From positions 1 through 10,146 of the forward strand of contig VBBG01000043.1 in NCBI GenBank assembly GCA_005882905.1: a DNA stretch of 10,146 bases, read 5' to 3'. Position 1 is the first letter of the stretch. Each line of letters starts with the position of its first letter. This stretch comes from Candidatus Bathyarchaeota archaeon (GTDB lineage Archaea > Thermoproteota > Bathyarchaeia > 40CM-2-53-6). A program made the translations under genes and the position numbers. Under the pieces are notes generated by a model. The model did not search any database and had not been told where the DNA came from. It worked only from the letters and a program-made list of their open reading frames with translations. Positions 5,902 to 10,146 of this stretch are shown in pieces.

Positions 5902-6504
5902 TTGCCGGCTCGAATTATCGCCTTGGAAGGAATCGACCAGTCAGGAAAGAGAACACAGACGCGACTACTCGCGGATCGCCTCAAACGGGCAAACACAAGG
6001 GTCTCCACAATCGGTTTCCCAATCTATGAATCCCCTTCAGGGCGACAGATACGTAGCTACTTGAAAGGCAGACAGGACTGCGCTCCTCAGGCGTTGCACA
6101 TGCTGTACTCGCTCAACAGATGGGAGAATAGAGAACTGATCAACAAGCTGGTCCACAGCTCAGACTATCTAATCGCTGACCGGTACACCCCTTCGAACCT
6201 GGCTTACGGGCTCTCCAGAGGACTCAGCCTTGGCTGGCTCCAGGGACTAGACAAAGGGCTTCCCACTGCCGACCTCGTCATAGTTCTTGACGTGCCGATT
6301 GTCTCCTCATTCGAGCGGAAATCGAAGAATAGAGATGTTCATGAACGCGACAGAGAATTTCTGATCAAGGTAAGACGGACCTACAAATTATTGGCCCAGA
6401 AACTAGGGTGGAAGGTAGTGGATGCAGCCGGAACTTCTGGAGAAGTGCATACGGCGATATGGCAGACGATCCTCCAGAGGTTCAACCCCGTAAGGCGAAG
6501 ATGA
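5902..6504 (+). CDS. tmk: Thymidylate kinase (dTMP kinase)
   Basis: Phosphorylates dTMP to dTDP with ATP in the cytosolic dTTP pathway. At 200 residues it has the normal family length. The P-loop is EGIDQSGKRTQ (residues 9-19), with Gln where GxDGxGK usually has Gly. The DR(Y/H) motif is DRYTPSNLAYG (93-103), with R94 as the catalytic/phosphate-binding Arg. VIVLDVP (127-132) is the nucleoside-kinase strand, and FERKSKNRDVHERD (137-150) is the basic lid region. The TTG start is forced: an in-frame TAG lies at 5887 and there is no ATG or GTG before the P-loop. The gene is monocistronic behind its own TATA box and ends 6 bases before the stop of a convergent gene. Confidence 0.93.
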   Translation: MPARIIALEGIDQSGKRTQTRLLADRLKRANTRVSTIGFPIYESPSGRQIRSYLKGRQDCAPQALHMLYSLNRWENRELINKLVHSSDYLIADRYTPSNLAYGLSRGLSLGWLQGLDKGLPTADLVIVLDVPIVSSFERKSKNRDVHERDREFLIKVRRTYKLLAQKLGWKVVDAAGTSGEVHTAIWQTILQRFNPVRRR

Positions 6505-6510
6505 TAGTTT

Positions 6511-7065
6511 CTAACTCGAACTGACGCTCTCTAGATCGGCTAGAGGAAACCGCTTGTTAGCCAATTCAATATTCAACCGCTCAAGAATCAGCCTCACCAG
6601 CTCGACCGGTTCGACTCTCTTGATACCCTTGAGGTGGTGGACTAGAACCTTCACTCTTCCCGCCTGAAAGACCAGCCGGACCAAGTAGTGGTCTTCATGG
6701 AGCTTGTGCATTCGACTATCGTCGATCGTATAGTGGAGATGAAAAGCCAGGTCGAGTGCGCCGAATGCTCCACGATTTTCTATCCGATCAAGAACTCGTT
6801 CCTCTTCCTTGGCGTCGAGTACATCAAACGCCTCTCCGTTGCCAATCCCAATCTTGAAACCTATCTTACCACCTGAGTACCCGTCCTTATCAGCCACAGT
6901 GAACATCCTAGGTAGAGTAAGTGCCCGCAATGACGAGAGAGCAGACACGAGAGCCTTCTGAAATGAATCAGGACTGAGATCAAAGGAAAACGAAGCTCTT
7001 GCATGAAGGATCGTGGGGAATTGGTGAAGCGCGCCCAACCACTCGTCGCCGAACCCATCTCTCAT
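6511..7065 (-). CDS. Conserved-looking protein of unknown function
   Basis: I do not recognise this 184-residue protein. It is soluble, with no signal peptide or membrane helix. The N-terminal half has a helix FQKALVSALSSLRALTLP. The middle reads like alternating strands (GKIGFKIGIG, FDVLDAKEEERVLDRIENRG, ALDLAFHLHYTIDD), followed by a basic strand pair LVRLVFQAGRVKVLVHHLKG and a C-terminal helix VELVRLILERLNIELA. The alternating hydrophobic pattern and the lack of low complexity favour a real gene; the overlapping plus-strand frame is short and featureless. Start ATG 7065 has no clear ribosome site, so it may be leaderless. It is tail-to-tail with tmk. Confidence 0.7.
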   Translation of the reverse strand: MRDGFGDEWLGALHQFPTILHARASFSFDLSPDSFQKALVSALSSLRALTLPRMFTVADKDGYSGGKIGFKIGIGNGEAFDVLDAKEEERVLDRIENRGAFGALDLAFHLHYTIDDSRMHKLHEDHYLVRLVFQAGRVKVLVHHLKGIKRVEPVELVRLILERLNIELANKRFPLADLESVSSS

Positions 7066-7153
7066 CTTGAAACTACGGCACTACGGGCCTTTACATCGGA
7101 GAAGCTATAGAGTTTCTCAGTGATGAACCCCACCCTCAGTAGGAAAATGATAT

Positions 7154-7339
7154 TTGCCTCCCACCGCCGTTCAGACATCAGACTTGCAGCGCAAGAATGC
7201 TTCTCAGCTTTGGCGTAAGTGCCCAACCTGTCACAGGGAATTGTTCTCGGAGGATCATTTTTGTGCCATATGCGGTCAATGTCTAGATTGTTGCCAGGGC
7301 ACCCACGCGGAACACAAGCCTAAGCAAGCAGCCCACTAA
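7154..7339 (+). CDS. Small zinc-ribbon protein
   Basis: 61 residues. CPTC (residues 23-26) and CAIC (37-40) form a zinc-ribbon pair, followed at once by CLDCC (43-47), so seven Cys lie within 25 residues. The tail is His/Lys-rich (HAEHKPKQAAH). The first 20 residues are polar and likely disordered. The TTG start is the only one available after the in-frame TGA at 7148; TTG 7184 would give a 51-residue form. Such proteins may bind nucleic acid, partner proteins or metal, but no specific role can be assigned. It is followed by the UPF0147 gene, which has its own promoter. Confidence 0.6.
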   Translation: MPPTAVQTSDLQRKNASQLWRKCPTCHRELFSEDHFCAICGQCLDCCQGTHAEHKPKQAAH

Positions 7340-7369
7340 AGAAACTTGAGATCATGTGAAGATGGAAAT

Positions 7370-7377
7370 CTTTTAAT
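7370..7377 (+). promoter_or_regulatory. TATA box of the UPF0147 gene
   Basis: CTTTTAAT follows a purine-rich GGAAAT (7364-7369) that resembles a BRE. Transcription would start near 7400, giving a leader of about 50 bases. Confidence 0.5.
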
Positions 7378-7442
7378 GACGAGGAACGGAATCTTTCTTG
7401 GGCTAGGATGCGTTTAGGACCAGAAGGCCCTTCCAAGAGTCT

Positions 7443-7447
7443 GGTGA
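7443..7447 (+). promoter_or_regulatory. Shine-Dalgarno GGTGA deciding the TTG 7454 start
   Basis: GGTGA, a common archaeal ribosome site, lies 6 bases before TTG 7454. It supports this non-ATG start, and the TGA inside it (7445) is the in-frame stop that rules out longer forms. Confidence 0.55.
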
Positions 7448-7453
7448 CGTGGC

Positions 7454-7732
7454 TTGCAAAAGGCAAAACGGAAAGAAGAATACGAAGCAAGAATCAAGCA
7501 AGCACTTGGCGTCCTAAACGAGGTCTCAAACGATAACACGACCCCCCGAAACATTCGCCGATCCGCCAAGGACGCGATGGACGCCCTCCAGGCCATGTCC
7601 AACACAATAGGCGTCCGGGCATCGAACGCGATCTCAATACTAGACGAGATAGGACAAGACCCCAACATGCCCCCCTACACCCGGGTCAAGCTGTGGAACG
7701 TGGCAAGTATCCTCGAGGCGGTAAAAGACTGA
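7454..7732 (+). CDS. UPF0147 family protein
   Basis: 92 residues, all-helical, with the family pattern: an N-terminal basic helix (AKRKEEYEARIKQALGVL), TTPRNIRRSAKDAMDAL, then VRASNAISILDEIGQDPNMP and a final YTRVKLWNVASILEAV. NIRR, the AISILDEI core and DPNMP are its strongest signatures. The family is widespread in archaea and its biochemical role is unknown to me. Start TTG 7454 is supported by GGTGA upstream. It precedes the MoxR cluster but is separated from it by a fresh promoter. Confidence 0.92.
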   Translation: MQKAKRKEEYEARIKQALGVLNEVSNDNTTPRNIRRSAKDAMDALQAMSNTIGVRASNAISILDEIGQDPNMPPYTRVKLWNVASILEAVKD

Positions 7733-7762
7733 ATATGTACCCCTACAGCCTGCTCGACGGCT

Positions 7763-7772
7763 AAGTATTTAT
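7763..7772 (+). promoter_or_regulatory. TATA box of the DUF4129-MoxR cluster
   Basis: AAGTATTTAT is centred about 22 bases before GTG 7790. The distance matches a leaderless transcript that begins at or next to the start codon. No ribosome site is seen, which agrees with this. Confidence 0.55.
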
Positions 7773-7789
7773 CGCCAACGCGCCTCATC

Positions 7790-8719
7790 GTGCGCGGAAG
7801 CGCTCTCCTCTTGGACTTGCGACGCCTGCTACCGTACATTGTTGGCATACTCGTCCTGGCGTTCGCGTTGGGTTCTCTACCACGTAGCCAGCCGGGAGGC
7901 AGTCTCCTATTCCGATCCTATTGGCTGCTCTACTTGATCTACCTAGGACCGGTCGCGGTTCTCGGGATCATGATCGCTTTAGTCGTTATCGTCGCGCTGA
8001 ACTGGCGTGATTTTTCCTCCGCGGTCGGATTCCAGATGGCTCGGCAGAGAAAACGCGGGAAGCGCGGGTCTCGTTGGTCGATCCTCATCTCCGGTGTGTT
8101 CTGGGCCCTTGCCATCGGGGTTCTCATGTTCAAGAAGGGTAGCGTCTTCAATTCCACTATCTCCAGCAACTCCACAGTGTCCCAGATAATGGGTGCGGAC
8201 GCCGCTGGTCCAACAGCTCTTCAATTCAGCGGCATCATACCGGCTCTTTCAAATCTCATCGACAATAGCTGGTTCAGTATAGCTTTCCTCAGCCTAGTCG
8301 TCGTTGGGAGTGTCGTTCTCGTCCAGAGCATTCGAGTCTTTTTCAAAGAGACAAGAGACATGAACGTACAAGTCGTAGAGGGCAACCGGGCAGAAGGTCT
8401 ACTCGCGGTACAAGAAGCCATCAGACTTGTTGAAGACCAGTCGATGGATCCTAGGAGCAGGATAATCGCATGCTACCATAACCTCATGAAGACCGCATCC
8501 AGGCTCGGCGCTCCATTATCTCCGCACCTAACAGCAAGGGAACTTGAGGGGGCGATACGATTCAAGTTCGAGCTTGAGGGAACGGCGACCAGTGACCTTA
8601 CACAGCTCTTTGAAGAAGCACGGTACAGCCTTCATGAGATGAGCGATGATGATGCGGAGAAAGCGCATGAATATCTCGATGATATTGCCCGGGAACTCAA
8701 GGTCGAGCTCAGCAACTGA
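7790..8719 (+). CDS. Multi-pass membrane protein with C-terminal DUF4129-like domain
   Basis: 309 residues. Hydrophobic helices lie at about 12-29, 44-70 (possibly one long or two short), 96-113 and 163-181. A Ser/Thr/Asn-rich loop (about 117-160) lies between the last two. The C-terminal cytosolic part (about 223-301) carries the DUF4129 pattern: RIIACYHNLMKTASRLGAPL, LTARELEGAI, then LTQLFEEARYSLHEMSDDDA. DUF4129 domains occur in membrane proteins encoded with MoxR ATPases and DUF58 proteins, and two genes on there is a MoxR here. The GTG start fits a leaderless promoter. A stop-to-start gap of 3 bases to the next gene shows an operon. Activity is unknown. Confidence 0.85.
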   Translation: MRGSALLLDLRRLLPYIVGILVLAFALGSLPRSQPGGSLLFRSYWLLYLIYLGPVAVLGIMIALVVIVALNWRDFSSAVGFQMARQRKRGKRGSRWSILISGVFWALAIGVLMFKKGSVFNSTISSNSTVSQIMGADAAGPTALQFSGIIPALSNLIDNSWFSIAFLSLVVVGSVVLVQSIRVFFKETRDMNVQVVEGNRAEGLLAVQEAIRLVEDQSMDPRSRIIACYHNLMKTASRLGAPLSPHLTARELEGAIRFKFELEGTATSDLTQLFEEARYSLHEMSDDDAEKAHEYLDDIARELKVELSN

Positions 8720-8722
8720 GAC

Positions 8723-9241
8723 TTGAAAAAAAGCACGATAGCGCTACTCTTCTGGTCAGCCGTCGCGTACGCCATCCTCTTACTTCTCGTCAGAGGCACA
8801 TTGCCTCCAGATTCGACACCCACAATCACATTGACCGGAATTCCACTCATAGCAATCGCGGCCGTACTAATGCTCGACCTGATTAGACGATCAACTCGAC
8901 CAGCTGACACAAGGAAGCGCAATCCGGGCGCCGGATTCAAGGCAAGCCCCGTCCAGCTTATCAGCAGTCAGATCATGGTAGCAGCCGAAGCCAGCAATTC
9001 GTATTTTGAGAGCGTGGTCCGATCAAGGCTAAGGGACCTCTTGGTCGAAAAGGCCGCTCTAGAATTGGGATTAGAGAAAGACGAAGTGCGACGAACACTA
9101 TCTGACCCGGACAAGGGACCTAGACTCCTACAGGACAAAACTCTCTATTCCTTGTTATATGGTCCAGCACCCGAGAAGGGTCCGGCCAGGATGAGGATGA
9201 TCGATGAAGCTGTAGAATCAATAGATGCGTGGAAGTCTTGA
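8723..9241 (+). CDS. Two-helix membrane protein of the MoxR/DUF4129 cluster
   Basis: 172 residues. Two N-terminal membrane helices (about 6-24 and 36-54) are separated by a short loop. A cytosolic C-terminal domain contains SYFESVVRSRLRDLLVEKAA, then LGLEKDEVRRTLSDPDKGP and LYSLLYGPAP. The length and layout resemble the small membrane protein (DUF7269-like) found between DUF4129 and DUF58/MoxR genes in haloarchaeal clusters; this is an analogy of position and architecture, not a confirmed family match. TTG start 8723 follows the upstream stop by 3 bases. Its stop overlaps the MoxR start in TTGA, so translation is probably coupled. Confidence 0.8.
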   Translation: MKKSTIALLFWSAVAYAILLLLVRGTLPPDSTPTITLTGIPLIAIAAVLMLDLIRRSTRPADTRKRNPGAGFKASPVQLISSQIMVAAEASNSYFESVVRSRLRDLLVEKAALELGLEKDEVRRTLSDPDKGPRLLQDKTLYSLLYGPAPEKGPARMRMIDEAVESIDAWKS

Positions 9242-10146
9242 AGCCGGAAGAAGCGGCACGCGTCTGCGAGACGATCATCAACCAGGTCAAGAGGGTGATA
9301 GTGGGTAAAGACCTCGTTCTAGAGAAAGTGATGCTTGCATTCCTCGCCAACTCCCACATTCTCTTCGAAGACTACCCAGGATTGGCCAAGACCTTGCTGG
9401 CGAGGAGCTTCGCCGCAAGCATGGGCTGCGCATTCTCCCGGATCCAGTTCACCCCCGACCTGCTACCGGCTGACATTACTGGCACGTACATTTACAACGT
9501 AAAGGGTGGGGAGTTCGAACTTCGCAGAGGACCGGTGTTCACCAATGTCCTCCTCGCCGACGAGATCAACAGGGCACCTCCCAAGACGCAAGCCGCCCTA
9601 CTAGAGAGCATGCAAGAACGGCAGATCACGCTGGATGGCAAGACTCACCCACTTCAGGACCCGTTCATCGTAATCGCGACCCAGAACCCGATTGAGTATG
9701 AAGGAGTCTATCCCCTTCCGGAAGCCCAACTCGATCGGTTTATTGTGAGATTGCAGCTCGGCTATCCCACACCTCTTGAAGAAGTAGAAATCATGCGGCG
9801 CCGAATGCTGCGAGGCAAGGAAGACATCTCCTTAGAAGCCGTGGTCGACTCGGCGACGATTCTCGAAATCCAAAAGACCGTTAAGGGGATACACGTTGAT
9901 CAGGACATATTGAGATATGTCGCAGATATCGTCCAAGCAACGAGATCACAGCGCCAGATCGAGATAGGCGCTAGCCCAAGAGGATCACTCGCAATCTTCA
10001 AGCTGACCAGGGCTAGAGCCGTGTATCATGGAAGAGACTACGTCATCCCCGATGACGTCAAAGAAGTCGTAGCCCCAGCCCTCGTGCACAGACTCATCAT
10101 GAAGACAGAGTCATGGATCAAAGGGACCAACCCAAACATGATAATT
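9238..10146 (+). CDS. MoxR family AAA+ ATPase, 3' partial
   Basis: 303 residues are in the window with no stop, so the gene continues past the edge; the family is usually about 310-330 residues, so little is missing. Walker A is EDYPGLAKT (44-52, K51), with Asp in place of the first Gly of GxPGxAKT. FSRIQFTPDLLPADITGTYIY (67-87) is the MoxR signature. Walker B is LLADEI (105-110), followed by NRAPPKTQAALLESMQE. Sensor 1 is in ATQNP (147-151), the Arg finger in LDRF (165-168) and sensor 2 in SPRG (246-249). MoxR proteins act as chaperone-like ATPases with a DUF58 or VWA partner, cytosolic at the membrane. The start is TTG 9238, overlapping the preceding stop by four bases. A DUF58 gene is expected next. 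Confidence 0.96.
   Translation, partial: MKPEEAARVCETIINQVKRVIVGKDLVLEKVMLAFLANSHILFEDYPGLAKTLLARSFAASMGCAFSRIQFTPDLLPADITGTYIYNVKGGEFELRRGPVFTNVLLADEINRAPPKTQAALLESMQERQITLDGKTHPLQDPFIVIATQNPIEYEGVYPLPEAQLDRFIVRLQLGYPTPLEEVEIMRRRMLRGKEDISLEAVVDSATILEIQKTVKGIHVDQDILRYVADIVQATRSQRQIEIGASPRGSLAIFKLTRARAVYHGRDYVIPDDVKEVVAPALVHRLIMKTESWIKGTNPNMII

Noticed and set aside
7118..7160. Possible C/D box small RNA (GTGATGA and AATGATA words)
   Set aside because: No CTGA D or D' boxes lie at the required spacing; the words are likely chance.
1..10146. CRISPR array, insertion sequence or transposase
   Set aside because: No regularly spaced direct repeats, terminal inverted repeats or transposase-like proteins were seen.

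Overview
The window is archaeal. It has a B-family DNA polymerase of the inactivated archaeal type, two tRNA genes interrupted by bulge-helix-bulge (BHB) introns, a UPF0147 protein, TATA-box promoters close to start codons, and frequent TTG/GTG starts. tRNAs with several introns, some outside the anticodon loop, suggest a TACK-type archaeon (Thermoproteota/Bathyarchaeia-like). That placement is inference and I cannot name a genus.

Layout. 1-1994 (+): 3' part of a PolB homologue with degenerate exonuclease motifs and altered polymerase motifs B and C. 2035-3066 (-): membrane-anchored surface protein with a CARDB-like domain, convergent with the polymerase. 3191-3762 (+): thioredoxin-fold protein split by an apparent frameshift in a G run. 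3828-4208 (-): VOC/glyoxalase-fold protein. 4423-4656 (-): small two-helix membrane protein, with an unexplained coding-like stretch in another frame after it. 4965-5246 (+): tRNA-His(GUG) then tRNA-Ala(UGC), two introns each. About 5247-5860 has no convincing gene, but holds a composite inverted repeat and a short tandem repeat. 5902-6504 (+): thymidylate kinase. 6511-7065 (-): protein of unknown function, 6 bases from tmk tail to tail. 7154-7339 (+): small zinc-ribbon protein. 7454-7732 (+): UPF0147 protein. 7790-10146 (+): tightly packed cluster of a DUF4129-type membrane protein, a two-helix membrane protein and a MoxR AAA+ ATPase that runs off the window end.

The most notable region is the tRNA pair. 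In the unspliced tRNA-His gene the anticodon loop appears to read GAA (Phe). Removing a BHB intron between positions 34 and 35 gives GUG, which agrees with the His identity elements G-1 and C73. A second intron sits in the T-loop in a textbook BHB fold. tRNA-Ala has a canonical 37/38 intron and a D-loop intron. Maturation of both therefore needs at least two splicing events each.

The right-hand cluster resembles known MoxR/DUF58/DUF4129 neighbourhoods, in which a MoxR ATPase works with membrane proteins; a DUF58 gene would be expected just past the window. Left of the tRNAs the genes are housekeeping or accessory singletons with no obvious shared pathway.
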